From the NCBI GenBank assembly GCA_027451905.1, contig DAIDHV010000001.1:410667-474666 (forward strand): a DNA stretch of 64,000 nt, read 5' to 3'. Positions within the stretch are counted from its first letter, which is position 1; every line of letters begins with the position of its first letter. Source of the stretch: Armatimonadota bacterium. GTDB lineage: Bacteria > Armatimonadota > Fimbriimonadia > Fimbriimonadales > Fimbriimonadaceae. Made by a program: the position numbers and the translations under genes. Shown one piece after another: positions 42,055 through 50,524 of the stretch. Below the pieces are notes generated by a model. The model saw only the letters and a list, made by a program, of their open reading frames with translations, made no database searches and was not told where the DNA came from.

Positions 42055-43614
42055 CTAGCGGTGGTGATGAGGAGGTTTTCTGCCCCCTCTTCCCTGGTGC
42101 CGACTGGTTAGCTCAACTGAGTCTGATGGCTGACTAAGAGCGGTGTCGTTGAGATAATTCTGCCTGTACTTCATCTTCAGGATGATTTCTGATTCATATT
42201 GAGCAAGCTGAGAAGGATCTTGCACTTGATGCTCGGTGGCGACATCGGTTAGGACCTTGCCTAAGCCCCAATCTTTACCAGTGTTGACTTTTCGGTCCAT
42301 CAAGGTGGCAATTCCAGCTTCGCTGTGGATAATGTCTCCCACTCTTACCTGCACCGGTTCTCCATTAAGTTGGAAGGTGCAAACATCATTGATCGGATCA
42401 AACATCCGCACCGCCATCGCAATCTGCTCGGCTCGAAATTGATCGCTGAGTGTGCCCGCTCTTTGAAACACGGCAATGAGCCGCTTGTCATTGATGATTT
42501 CCGCGTTGGCATAGGGTCCAACAAGTTCTACACCGGTCGAGGGATCAAGGACGTCCAAAGAGCAGTCAGGCTGAACATCAATTCCGTACTGGTGGAAATC
42601 TTTATTAAAATCAAAAGGGTCCCTTTGCTTAAAATCTAGGAGCAGCTCTCCAAGCGATCCCGCCCCCTCTTTTAGGGACGCAAATTGAATGAGCCCAACC
42701 GAGACAAAGCCTGTATCGTAGGTATTGATCGCATCAAATCCGCCTTCTTGGCCCGAAACTGCCATTACAATTTTGCCGGTTGCGGGGTCAACTCCTGCGA
42801 TCTTGAGCAGCTTTGCGTACTCATTTGGGTCAACCTTTCTAGCCGCTAGACCTTCAAAATCCACCCCACTGGAAAATCGGTAGTAGGGATAATCTGGCCG
42901 GACCTGAACGTGATCATGATACTTGACGTCAAAATCGCCAAAATTGACTTCATAGGTGCTGATTGGCACCGCTTCGGCAAGGGCAGGAGGGTCACCAGCT
43001 GCGGTGGCAAGCCCAGGTGGGCACGGTCCCGGCGGCTCCACAGTCGGGAAAACCTTCATTGGGTCCGAGTGGTTAATGGCGGCATTGAATTGGCTGCATG
43101 TTTCGGCGGCAAGAAAGCGGTCATAGGCCAATTTGTTCTTCACCCAGGCCCTCCACCCTTGGTGAGAACCCGGAGCCGAGGATTGCAATGAATCCACAGT
43201 GGGGATAAGGGAAGCCTTGATCGCGTGTAAATACTTCATGAGCCATAAGGATCCCGCCACCGTTTCTCGAACCTGAAACATCCCGTCTTGGGCCCACGGC
43301 TTCACAATCAACCGACCAGGTTGAGCCCAAAAGTTGACGATTGAGTCTCGATCTGCCTCAGAGAACAGATTTGCATATTGAATGGTTGAACCCGGAGTTT
43401 GGCCAAGGTTCCCTTTCTTAGAAAGGGGAGAATTTGAACTGAGAGGCACGTCTTGGGCAAACGCCAGTTGGTGCCAAGCCAGCGCCAAGACCATCCCAAA
43501 CGCAAGCTGCTTTTTGACAGACCAATTTTTACGGTCTTGCCGAGGGTGTCGGTACCCGCCTTTTGAGGCAAGATCCGAGGGTTTGAAAATTGAATTTGAA
43601 CTCATGTCGCCCAT
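42055..43614 (-). CDS. Secreted protein with a lysozyme-like (muramidase/chitosanase-type) segment
   Basis: 519 residues. A basic N-terminus (KNWSVKKQ) and LAFGMVLALAWHQLAFAQ form a late signal peptide near residues 35-55. Around residue 265 the segment VSGQEGGFDAINTYDTGFVS then VGLIQFA matches the Glu-x-n-Asp-TYD-GxIQF pattern seen in lysozyme-fold peptidoglycan hydrolases and similar phage endolysins; the Glu in GQEGG would be catalytic. The rest is unassigned, and the tail is His/Arg-rich (HQGRGGRKPPHHHR). It probably acts on cell wall outside the cell. Confidence 0.6.
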   Translation of the reverse strand: MGDMSSNSIFKPSDLASKGGYRHPRQDRKNWSVKKQLAFGMVLALAWHQLAFAQDVPLSSNSPLSKKGNLGQTPGSTIQYANLFSEADRDSIVNFWAQPGRLIVKPWAQDGMFQVRETVAGSLWLMKYLHAIKASLIPTVDSLQSSAPGSHQGWRAWVKNKLAYDRFLAAETCSQFNAAINHSDPMKVFPTVEPPGPCPPGLATAAGDPPALAEAVPISTYEVNFGDFDVKYHDHVQVRPDYPYYRFSSGVDFEGLAARKVDPNEYAKLLKIAGVDPATGKIVMAVSGQEGGFDAINTYDTGFVSVGLIQFASLKEGAGSLGELLLDFKQRDPFDFNKDFHQYGIDVQPDCSLDVLDPSTGVELVGPYANAEIINDKRLIAVFQRAGTLSDQFRAEQIAMAVRMFDPINDVCTFQLNGEPVQVRVGDIIHSEAGIATLMDRKVNTGKDWGLGKVLTDVATEHQVQDPSQLAQYESEIILKMKYRQNYLNDTALSQPSDSVELTSRHQGRGGRKPPHHHR

Positions 43615-43774
43615 CCGTGGACTAAGTCGTCTCCATCCAACATTATAGGCGCAAAAGGAGGTCCCTTGTTAAAAAGTTCACTTGATAAGAAGTTTTCTTT
43701 GTCAATTCAAAGTCAGCGGCAGCCCAGTTGTGCCTAGATGGAACCAAACCGTGCTGGAAAGCGTAAATAGTTGC

Positions 43775-44206
43775 ATGAGCAACTATCGTATTGGGCACGC
43801 CCATTTGAAAGTGAGAGACCTCAACAAGTCAGTAGATTTCTACACCAGCTTGCTTGGGTTCCACGTTACGGAAAGGATGGGTAGCCATTTCGCGTTTCTG
43901 ACCGGTGGAGACATGCACCATGAGCTTGCCTTGCAAGAGGTTGGAGCCGATGCTCCGAGCCCTCATCCCTTTGGAGTTGGGCTCTACCACATAGCCTTTG
44001 AAGCCGTTGATGAGCAAGCCCTGAAAAGCATGGTGGAAAAACTCGATGCGAGCCATATTCGCAACTCTTTGGTCGACCACGGAATTTCGAAAGCCGTCTA
44101 TTTTTCAGATCCTGATGGCAATGGCCTTGAGGTCTATTTAGACACAAGAAATCGGGTTGGAGGCAGAGACCAATGGGGTGGAGCAACTACCAAAGCAACC
44201 GTATAA
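43775..44206 (+). CDS. VOC-family dioxygenase/glyoxalase-like protein
   Basis: 143 residues from the ATG at 43775; the frame extends upstream to 43682 but homologues start near YRIGHAHLKVRDLNKSVDFY. Metal-site pattern: HAHLKV (first His), HELALQE, GLYHIAFE, and Glu in LEVYLD, as in extradiol-type vicinal-oxygen-chelate enzymes (CatE-like). Substrate unknown. A 13-bp hairpin starts just after the stop codon. Confidence 0.8.
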   Translation: MSNYRIGHAHLKVRDLNKSVDFYTSLLGFHVTERMGSHFAFLTGGDMHHELALQEVGADAPSPHPFGVGLYHIAFEAVDEQALKSMVEKLDASHIRNSLVDHGISKAVYFSDPDGNGLEVYLDTRNRVGGRDQWGGATTKATV

Positions 44207-44207
44207 A

Positions 44208-44239
44208 CGCATATTGCGTATAGATCTACGCAATATGCG
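44208..44239 (+). repeat. 13-bp perfect hairpin after the VOC gene
   Basis: 44208-44220 pairs with 44227-44239 (CGCATATTGCGTA and its complement, loop TAGATC). It lacks a T-run, so it may stabilise the 3' end or be a protein site rather than a terminator. Confidence 0.75.
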
Positions 44240-44302
44240 CTCCCTTTGGGTTGCCGAAATGACCCTCGGCTAAACCCTTCGACAAGATAAATTTTTGAAT
44301 CG

Positions 44303-44950
44303 ATGCGAAACCAATTTCTGATCAAAACCCATCCTGCAAAATCAAAGACGGATAATCCTGTCCACTTGATTCTGCTCCATGGCCATGGCTCCAACGAGGA
44401 CGACCTTTTGAGTTTGGCGCCGGAGTTTCCAGAGAACTTCACCTTCTCTGCGATTCGGTCACCCATAACGCTTGGCTACGGCTCTTACACTTGGTATCAC
44501 CTGCAAATCGGGGCGGATGGAACCTTAGTGGCAGAGTCATCCGCACTTGAAAACGCACGAAAGCTATTTGCCAATGCCATTTCTCAGGCGGTCGAGGCAT
44601 CCGGTATTGATCCGGGCCAGGCAATTCTGCTTGGATTTAGCCAAGGAGCCATTATGAGTTATGGGTATGGACTGGATGGCGACCTTGCCGTTAAAGGCGT
44701 CATAGCCCTATCTGGCCGAATGCCGGCTCATCTGAAATCTGTCAAGGATGTTACCAATCGGTCCACCAAGTTTTTTATTGGCCATGGACTGCAAGATCCA
44801 GTATTGCCAGCAAGCGGCTCTCAAGCGATGGCCGATTTCTTGCTGGAACTTGGAATGAGTGTTGAATTTCATACCTATCCAATCCCCCACACGATCTCTG
44901 CCCAAGAACTTGCCGACGTCAAATCGTGGCTGAATAAGTTAGTTTCCTGA
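44303..44950 (+). CDS. Alpha/beta-hydrolase of the carboxylesterase/phospholipase (YpfH-like) family
   Basis: 215 residues. The nucleophile elbow is ILLGFSQGAIMSYGYG and the N-terminal strand-loop VHLILLHGHGSNEDDLLSLA fits the oxyanion hole of the family. The Asp is in GHGLQDPVLPASG and the catalytic His in TYPIPHTISAQE. There is no signal peptide. Members hydrolyse short-chain esters or lysophospholipids; the substrate is unknown. Confidence 0.85.
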   Translation: MRNQFLIKTHPAKSKTDNPVHLILLHGHGSNEDDLLSLAPEFPENFTFSAIRSPITLGYGSYTWYHLQIGADGTLVAESSALENARKLFANAISQAVEASGIDPGQAILLGFSQGAIMSYGYGLDGDLAVKGVIALSGRMPAHLKSVKDVTNRSTKFFIGHGLQDPVLPASGSQAMADFLLELGMSVEFHTYPIPHTISAQELADVKSWLNKLVS

Positions 44951-45070
44951 TCAGACAATTTTAGGAACCTTATGAGCCAGGCCTCAAAGATTTCCTCAGA
45001 AAAAGCCCTACTCGGCCAGCGAGTTGGGTCTTGCTACAGCCGAGATTGTAAAAATATTTTGGCTAACCCC

Positions 45071-45100
45071 TTGACGTACATGGGAGGACTAGGTTCATAT
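45071..45100 (+). promoter_or_regulatory. Sigma-70-type promoter for a leaderless gene
   Basis: TTGACG at 45071-45076 and TCATAT at 45095-45100 are 18 bp apart. TCATAT ends 6 nt before the ATG at 45107, so transcription would begin at the start codon. Confidence 0.6.
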
Positions 45101-45106
45101 TAAAGA

Positions 45107-45820
45107 ATGGATTCTTCACCCGATCAAAGCGGCGAACCCTTAACGGTAGCCGAAACAGCCGCAAAGCCCAAAAACTTGGCGCTTTTAGCGGCTCAGGGAT
45201 TATTAACCTTGCTTTTGCTTGCCGCCATTGTTAAATTTGGATTCGGGTTTTTCAAAAAGAACATCGGCCCCACCTCTCAGAAGGATGTCGTGCTTAAATT
45301 TTCGCCCCGCAAAGTTGAGGCCAATGGAAACCGACTGTTTGGAACCGGAACCGAACCCTACACTTTGGTTGAATTTATGGATTTTGAATGTCCGCCTTGC
45401 CGGGCTACCGCCCCTCAAATTGCATCCCTCCTTCAGAAGAATCCAGGGAAAATGGGCTTGATCATTCGCAATTTTCCACTGTCTATTCATCCGATGGCGT
45501 TTCAGTTGGCTTGCTACATGGAAGCCGCTTCTGAGCTTGGCAAGTACATTCCCTTCCACGACGCGGTCCTTAGCCCCAATTTTATTTTTAGCGACGAAGG
45601 ATTAAAAACCGCAGCAAAGCAATGCGGCATCAATTGGCAAAAGCTATCGGCCCTTGCCAAGTCAAAGAAGGTTTTTACAAGCATCAAGGTTGATTTAGAC
45701 GCTGCAAGTCAATTTCAACTGCCAGGAACCCCGACTTTCATCTTAATCGGACCCCATCATCACTGCACCCGATTGGCCTCACTGCAAAAGGTTTCCCAGG
45801 TCTTAGGTTCAAATTCTTAG
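45107..45820 (+). CDS. Membrane-anchored DsbA-like thiol-disulfide oxidoreductase
   Basis: 237 residues. One membrane span near 28-47 (LLAAQGLLTLLLLAAIVKFG) is followed by a thioredoxin-fold domain with FECPPCRA (Cys95, Cys98), the cis-proline in QLPGTPTFIL, and an insert of helices as in DsbA/DsbG-type Thioredoxin_4 proteins. The active domain faces the periplasm and probably oxidises or isomerises protein disulfides. The C-terminus has unusual His residues (GPHHHCTRLA). The promoter reads straight into the ATG, with no SD. Confidence 0.85.
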   Translation: MDSSPDQSGEPLTVAETAAKPKNLALLAAQGLLTLLLLAAIVKFGFGFFKKNIGPTSQKDVVLKFSPRKVEANGNRLFGTGTEPYTLVEFMDFECPPCRATAPQIASLLQKNPGKMGLIIRNFPLSIHPMAFQLACYMEAASELGKYIPFHDAVLSPNFIFSDEGLKTAAKQCGINWQKLSALAKSKKVFTSIKVDLDAASQFQLPGTPTFILIGPHHHCTRLASLQKVSQVLGSNS

Positions 45821-45939
45821 AATCATAGCCTCATTACGATTCTGTCGGTCCGCTCCAAGGGTCACCAAACAGAGCCAGCTCAAAAGCTAAATTCGCTCAG
45901 TGAGTGCCTCTCAGAGGTGATCGGGCCACCGACAGAAGA

Positions 45940-46437
45940 CTACTTTTTTTGATTCTCTTTTGATTCCAAGTAAGTTTGGATGTTCGATGGAGAGACAACA
46001 ATGACATTGGGGCTTGCTAGCCTAACAAACTCTTCCATCGAAACCTCGTTAAGTTCACCCGTCTCTTTAAATTCATCGTAAATGGCTTTGAGAACCTGGG
46101 CTGGGGTCGGCTCTGAAAGGTAAGCATCCACCCAGACGCCGGGAGATTTCTTGTCACTTTTGTAGGCAACCGCTGCAATGTAGAGCTGAGTGCGCCACGA
46201 TTCTATGATATCCTCCGACTCTTGCCAGTGCCCTTCATAGGCACCAATTCCGGCGGGGGTAAGGTTCCCAATCGTTTCCTCCAGACCCAAGGGAAACTCT
46301 GCCTCAAGAAAGTGGTTGGAACTGGGCAGCAAACCATTCACAAGGGTTGACCCATCCTTTGGCAAGCAATAAACTTCCGTGACGCCGAGGCGCTTGGCGG
46401 TTTCTACAAATTCAGGATAGGGCACTTTAAGAATCAA
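45940..46437 (-). CDS. Protein of unknown function
   Basis: 165 residues, soluble, no signal peptide. It begins MILKVPYPEFVETAKRLGVT and has a mixed alpha/beta pattern; the C-terminal end (SPNVIVVSPSNIQTYLESKE) is polar. No family is recognised. It is divergent to acs, with start codons about 70 bp apart, and convergent with the DsbA-like gene. Confidence 0.5.
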   Translation of the reverse strand: MILKVPYPEFVETAKRLGVTEVYCLPKDGSTLVNGLLPSSNHFLEAEFPLGLEETIGNLTPAGIGAYEGHWQESEDIIESWRTQLYIAAVAYKSDKKSPGVWVDAYLSEPTPAQVLKAIYDEFKETGELNEVSMEEFVRLASPNVIVVSPSNIQTYLESKENQKK

Positions 46438-46505
46438 TCCGTGATCTCCTTAAGGAATGGAGATTACTCTACCTAGCCGATTTGGATACACTCAAACTGA
46501 ATCCT

Positions 46506-48500
46506 ATGTCTGACTCGACTCCGCTTGAAACATTGCTCAAAGAAGATCGCAGTTTCACACCGTCTGCTGCCTTTCAACAGCGGTCTAAGTACGCAAACCC
46601 TTCTCTTTACCAAGAGGCACAATCTGATCCCTTTGCCTTCTGGGAGAAATTTGCCAACCAATTGGACTGGATGGAACCCTTTTCAGAAGTTTGCACTTGG
46701 AAGCCTTCCGATCCTGATTTCTCAGAAGCGAAATGGTTTGTGGGAGGCAAAATCAATGCTTGCTATAACTGTGTTGACCGTCATGCAGCCGGAAGCCGTG
46801 CCGATAAAATTGCGATTATTGCGGAGGGAGAGCCGGGAGAAGTGGTCAAGCTCACCTATCAAGATCTAAAAGTTGAAGTTTGTAAAGTCGCTAATGCCCT
46901 CAAAGAGTTGGGGATTAAAAAGGGCGACCGCGTCTGCATTTATATGCCCATGGTTGCCGAACTTCCGATAGCCATGCTAGCGTGCGCCAGAATCGGCGCC
47001 ATGCACAACGTTGTCTTTGGAGGGTTCAGTGCCAACAGCCTTCATGAAAGGATTTGCGATTCTCAGGCCAAAGTGCTTATCACTGCCGATGGAGGATTTA
47101 GGCGGGGCAATGTGGTGCCCCTCCTGAAGATATCAAGAGAAGCAGTAGAAATGGGCACTTCCTCTTTAGAGAAAGTGCTGGTTCTTGAAAGGGTTGGCAG
47201 CAAAATGCCAGAAACCACGCAACTTGACTCCAAGCTAGAAGTCTGGTGGCACGATTTAGTCACCAGTCAATCTTCTGAATGCCCTTGCGAACCGATGGAA
47301 AGTGAAGATTTGTTATACATGCTATACACAAGCGGTAGCACAGGCAAACCAAAGGGAATTGTCCACTCTACAGGCGGCTATTTGGTGGGCACCTACACTA
47401 CCACCCAAATAGTTTTTGACCTTCAAGAAGACGATATTTACTTCTGCACTGCCGATTGCGGATGGGTGACTGGTCATAGCTACACCGTTTATGGTCCAAT
47501 GGCCAATGGAGCGACCGTCGTCGTTTATGAGGGCGCGCCCGATACGCCAGACAAGGACCGTTTTTGGCGAATGATCGAAAAGCATAAGGTCACGATCCTT
47601 TACACGGCCCCTACTGCCATAAGGTCTTTTATGAAGTGGGGAACCGAGTATCCCAACCGATGTGATTTAAGTAGCTTAAGGCTCTTAGGCTCGGTGGGAG
47701 AGCCGATTAACCCCGAGGCTTGGATTTGGTACCACGAGGTTATTGGAACGGAGAGATGCCCAATTGTGGACACCTGGTGGCAAACTGAAACTGGCGCCAT
47801 CATGGTCACGCCCCTGCCAGCCATAACTGCCACCAAGCCAGGATCAGCAACCCATCCCTTCCCAGGAATCCAAGTTGGAATTTTGGATGAAGCTGGCCAT
47901 GACATTTCTCAAGAGCATTCTGGCGGTGAAATCGGAGGCTACTTAGCAATCACAAAGCCATGGCCAAGCCTCACCAGAGGGATTTATGGAGACCCCGAGC
48001 GGTTTAAGCAAGTTTATTGGAGCCGATTCCCCGGCAAATACTTCCCAGGAGACGGGGTGAAGAGAGACGAAGAAGGTTATTTGTGGCTGCTAGGACGGGT
48101 AGACGACATCATGCTGGTGGCAGGGCATAACATTTCTACCATGGAAGTGGAAAGCGCCCTAGTTGACCACCATAGCGTGGCAGAAGCAGCCGTGATTGGC
48201 AAAAAGAGTGACATCAAAGGGCAATCTATCGCTGCTTTTGTCATTCTTAAATCTGGAATTGAATCTGGTCCGCAGTTAATTGCCGATCTGAAAACTCACG
48301 TTGCCGCAAAAATTGGAGCCCTTGCCAGGCCGGACGATATTTTCATAACCGCCGAGCTACCCAAAACGAGAAGCGGCAAAATCATGAGAAGGCTCCTCAG
48401 AGACGTGGCAGAGGGTCGCGCCCTTGGCGATACAACCACCCTCGCCGATCCTGCCATCGTGAACAGCCTTAAGGCCCAGTATGAAGATAAAGAAGGTTAG
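46506..48500 (+). CDS. acs: Acetyl-CoA synthetase
   Basis: 664 residues from the ATG at 46506 (a TTG 24 bp upstream is possible). ANL-family motifs: DLLYMLYTSGSTGKPKGIVH (P-loop-like A3), the ADP-forming region LWLLGRVDDIMLVAGHNIST, and the acetylation site PKTRSGKIMRR near the C-terminus. The WWQTETGA motif fits acetate specificity. It activates acetate to acetyl-CoA through acetyl-AMP. TACACT lies 13 nt before the ATG. Confidence 0.96.
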   Translation: MSDSTPLETLLKEDRSFTPSAAFQQRSKYANPSLYQEAQSDPFAFWEKFANQLDWMEPFSEVCTWKPSDPDFSEAKWFVGGKINACYNCVDRHAAGSRADKIAIIAEGEPGEVVKLTYQDLKVEVCKVANALKELGIKKGDRVCIYMPMVAELPIAMLACARIGAMHNVVFGGFSANSLHERICDSQAKVLITADGGFRRGNVVPLLKISREAVEMGTSSLEKVLVLERVGSKMPETTQLDSKLEVWWHDLVTSQSSECPCEPMESEDLLYMLYTSGSTGKPKGIVHSTGGYLVGTYTTTQIVFDLQEDDIYFCTADCGWVTGHSYTVYGPMANGATVVVYEGAPDTPDKDRFWRMIEKHKVTILYTAPTAIRSFMKWGTEYPNRCDLSSLRLLGSVGEPINPEAWIWYHEVIGTERCPIVDTWWQTETGAIMVTPLPAITATKPGSATHPFPGIQVGILDEAGHDISQEHSGGEIGGYLAITKPWPSLTRGIYGDPERFKQVYWSRFPGKYFPGDGVKRDEEGYLWLLGRVDDIMLVAGHNISTMEVESALVDHHSVAEAAVIGKKSDIKGQSIAAFVILKSGIESGPQLIADLKTHVAAKIGALARPDDIFITAELPKTRSGKIMRRLLRDVAEGRALGDTTTLADPAIVNSLKAQYEDKEG

Positions 48501-48571
48501 GTTCATTCCCGAACCTCTGGTTTGAAGCCTGCCGGTTTCCTTGTGGCTTGGTAAGCGAGCAAGATTTTTAC

Positions 48572-48600
48572 TTGACGAAGATAGAACGGCTTGCTAAACT
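48572..48600 (+). promoter_or_regulatory. Sigma-70-type promoter
   Basis: TTGACG at 48572-48577 and TAAACT at 48595-48600, exactly 17 bp apart. It precedes the 202-residue membrane-anchored gene, giving a ~125-nt leader. Confidence 0.6.
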
Positions 48601-48731
48601 ACAAAGGGACCAAATAAAATATTCAAGAATCTCAATTAAATCCCTGAGATTGGGGCGCTGTAATCAGAGTCAAAAACAGAGGTGCTTCCCCGAATCAATG
48701 AGACAAACGAAGCCTCAATCGAGCCAATAAA

Positions 48732-49340
48732 ATGAAATCTACACTTAAGGAATTTTTCAATAGCAAGTGGGCGGTGTGGGTCCTTGGACCCTTGCTAGGC
48801 ATTATTTTTGGAATGGTCCTTGTTAAGAGCTACGCAGCCTATCGTAACCGTCCCAACTACAGCCAGTATGTTGGCAAGGGAAAATTTAAGAGCTCAAGTG
48901 AGTACCTTTCTGCCACTCATCTCATTTTTCACTTTAAAGTCTCTAAGGATTCCAACGGAAAAATCGTTGCATCTATGTCCGATAAAACCGTTTCTCGATT
49001 CACCAAGCTGATTTCAGGTTCAGAGCAAGCTCGTATATTGGCGCTCAACGACGTCACCCAGATCAATGATCTCACCACAATTCTTAAACTAGCCCAAGCC
49101 ATTGTCAATCAAAATAATTGGTCAACTGAAGATACCGAGCCTTTGGCTCGCCTTGTCGAACAGTGGAACGCAGTGCCGGGCGGGTCTAAAGCCGCCGCTT
49201 TATTTGGGCAGTCCACCAATCCAGTCCTCCAAGGCGCGTACCATCTGTACTCTCAATTTGAAGCTAAATTAGCCTCTCCAAGCCCGAGTTCAAAGGCAAA
49301 AACGACTCATAAGAAAGCCGCCGGGAAGCCGAAAGGTTAA
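48732..49340 (+). CDS. Membrane-anchored protein of unknown function
   Basis: 202 residues. A single signal-anchor (WAVWVLGPLLGIIFGMVLVK) near residues 14-33 is followed by a soluble domain rich in Ser and Lys, ending in a low-complexity KAKTTHKKAAGKPKG tail. No family is recognised. It has its own promoter (48572-48600). The C-terminal Ser/Lys/Pro-rich stretch suggests an extended linker outside the cytoplasm, but the function is unknown. Confidence 0.6.
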   Translation: MKSTLKEFFNSKWAVWVLGPLLGIIFGMVLVKSYAAYRNRPNYSQYVGKGKFKSSSEYLSATHLIFHFKVSKDSNGKIVASMSDKTVSRFTKLISGSEQARILALNDVTQINDLTTILKLAQAIVNQNNWSTEDTEPLARLVEQWNAVPGGSKAAALFGQSTNPVLQGAYHLYSQFEAKLASPSPSSKAKTTHKKAAGKPKG

Positions 49341-49500
49341 TCGCCAAACTCCTCACATAAAGTGACCGCTCGTAGATGTTGCTAGCAAGACGTATCTGTG
49401 ATCGTTCTGCAAAAATAGCTAACAAACCACTTGAACATCTTTGACGGAAATGGTTCATAAGTTATGCAATTTTAAAAAATTAACACAATTTATTCTTCAT

Positions 49501-49529
49501 TTGACATATCTTCACCGTCTTGATATAAT
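49501..49529 (+). promoter_or_regulatory. Consensus sigma-70 promoter
   Basis: TTGACA (49501-49506), 17-bp spacer, TATAAT (49524-49529): a perfect consensus, with AT-rich sequence upstream that could act as an UP element. It drives the cysteine-rich gene 25 bp downstream. Confidence 0.85.
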
Positions 49530-49553
49530 GACCGAAGAGGAGCTATTCAAAAC

Positions 49554-49901
49554 ATGTTAAAGCATCGTTTTTTCATCACTTTCGCCATTTTTGCACTATT
49601 GTCAACGACAATTTTTGCAAGTTCATACGATGGAGTCTGGCCTCCCGGCACAAGTTGCTCGGACTGCGGGCCCGGTTCTACAGACTGCAATCCGACCGGA
49701 ACCAACGTGATTCCATGCACCGATCAAAACCACGGCTTGTGCCAAGAGATTTGTACTCATTGTTGCTTCCAGGATGCTGAAACCTATCACTGGACGGTCA
49801 GTACCCTTGATCAGTGCTATGCGTGTTGCAACGCCTACAACTATGGCAACCCACAGCCTGCCCACTGCACGCTTCCAGTTGTTTCACCTCCCACAAACTA
49901 A
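49554..49901 (+). CDS. Secreted cysteine-rich miniprotein
   Basis: 115 residues. A signal peptide (MLKHRFFITFAIFALLSTTI then FASS) is followed by a mature part of ~90 residues with 12 cysteines, including two CC pairs, in the order C-x2-C-x6-C-x9-C-x7-C-x3-C-x2-CC-x16-C-x2-CC-x12-C. Such density indicates disulfide bonding or metal binding outside the cytoplasm. GAGGAG (SD) stands 11 nt from the ATG, below a consensus promoter and before a strong terminator, so expression should be high. No family is recognised. Confidence 0.75.
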   Translation: MLKHRFFITFAIFALLSTTIFASSYDGVWPPGTSCSDCGPGSTDCNPTGTNVIPCTDQNHGLCQEICTHCCFQDAETYHWTVSTLDQCYACCNAYNYGNPQPAHCTLPVVSPPTN

Positions 49902-49922
49902 GCCCTTCTCAGGTAGAAACAT

Positions 49923-49952
49923 GGCCCTGCCAGTCATTTGGCAGGGCCTTTT
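49923..49952 (+). terminator. Rho-independent terminator
   Basis: A perfect 10-bp GC-rich stem (49923-49932 with 49939-49948) with a 6-nt loop and TTTT follows the cysteine-rich gene. It could also serve lspA reading from the other side. Confidence 0.9.
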
Positions 49953-49955
49953 CAT

Positions 49956-50516
49956 TTATGGCATGTCTGGAATTTTTTCTGAGGCAACCGGGACGGAACT
50001 GTTGCTTGGTTCATTTGAAGACGAGGATTTGGACGAATCGAGTGTCCACAAAATCATCAGGAGGATGGCAGAAACCGTGATGCATGCGTCGGCAACATTA
50101 AAAACCGGGAAATTAATGAGCCTAAAGTAAAACAGGTCCGTGACTCTGCCTTCAAAGAGACGGTCGTACAAGTTACCAAGCGCACCGGCCGCCAACAGTC
50201 CCATCGCAATCTGAATCCCTAGGTGCCCTTTGGGGATCTTAAACGAATAAAATCCTGCCATTGCCGCCATAAAGATGGCAACCGGGGTTAGCATGACCCC
50301 GTGACCCTGAAACAGCCCAAAGGCGATTCCTCGATTGTAAGTTAGAGTCAATTCAAAAATGCCCGGAAACGGCTTGCCTTGCAAGGCAGCAAGATTCTGA
50401 GAAAACGTGTTCCGAGCCCAAGCCTTCACTAGTTGATCAATGACAATCATCACAACCGTGATAAAGCCAAACACCCAACGGTAATCCTTTGACGGCTTTT
50501 GTGAAGGTGAAGTCAT
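49956..50516 (-). CDS. lspA: Lipoprotein signal peptidase (SPase II)
   Basis: 186 residues with four membrane segments. Catalytic aspartates are Asp118 (GNLYDR) and Asp143 (FNVADA), in the usual order. NRGIAFGLFQG is also conserved. The enzyme cleaves prolipoproteins after lipidation. It lies 8 bp downstream of ileS on the same strand, the classic ileS-lspA pair. Its substrates may include the TlpA-like lipoprotein in this window. Confidence 0.95.
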   Translation of the reverse strand: MTSPSQKPSKDYRWVFGFITVVMIVIDQLVKAWARNTFSQNLAALQGKPFPGIFELTLTYNRGIAFGLFQGHGVMLTPVAIFMAAMAGFYSFKIPKGHLGIQIAMGLLAAGALGNLYDRLFEGRVTDLFYFRLINFPVFNVADACITVSAILLMILWTLDSSKSSSSNEPSNSSVPVASEKIPDMP

Positions 50517-50524
50517 AGTCTTGC

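Noticed and set aside
48548-48730. 60-codon frame upstream of the 202-residue gene
   Set aside because: It overlaps the promoter at 48572-48600 and has no SD or recognisable sequence.
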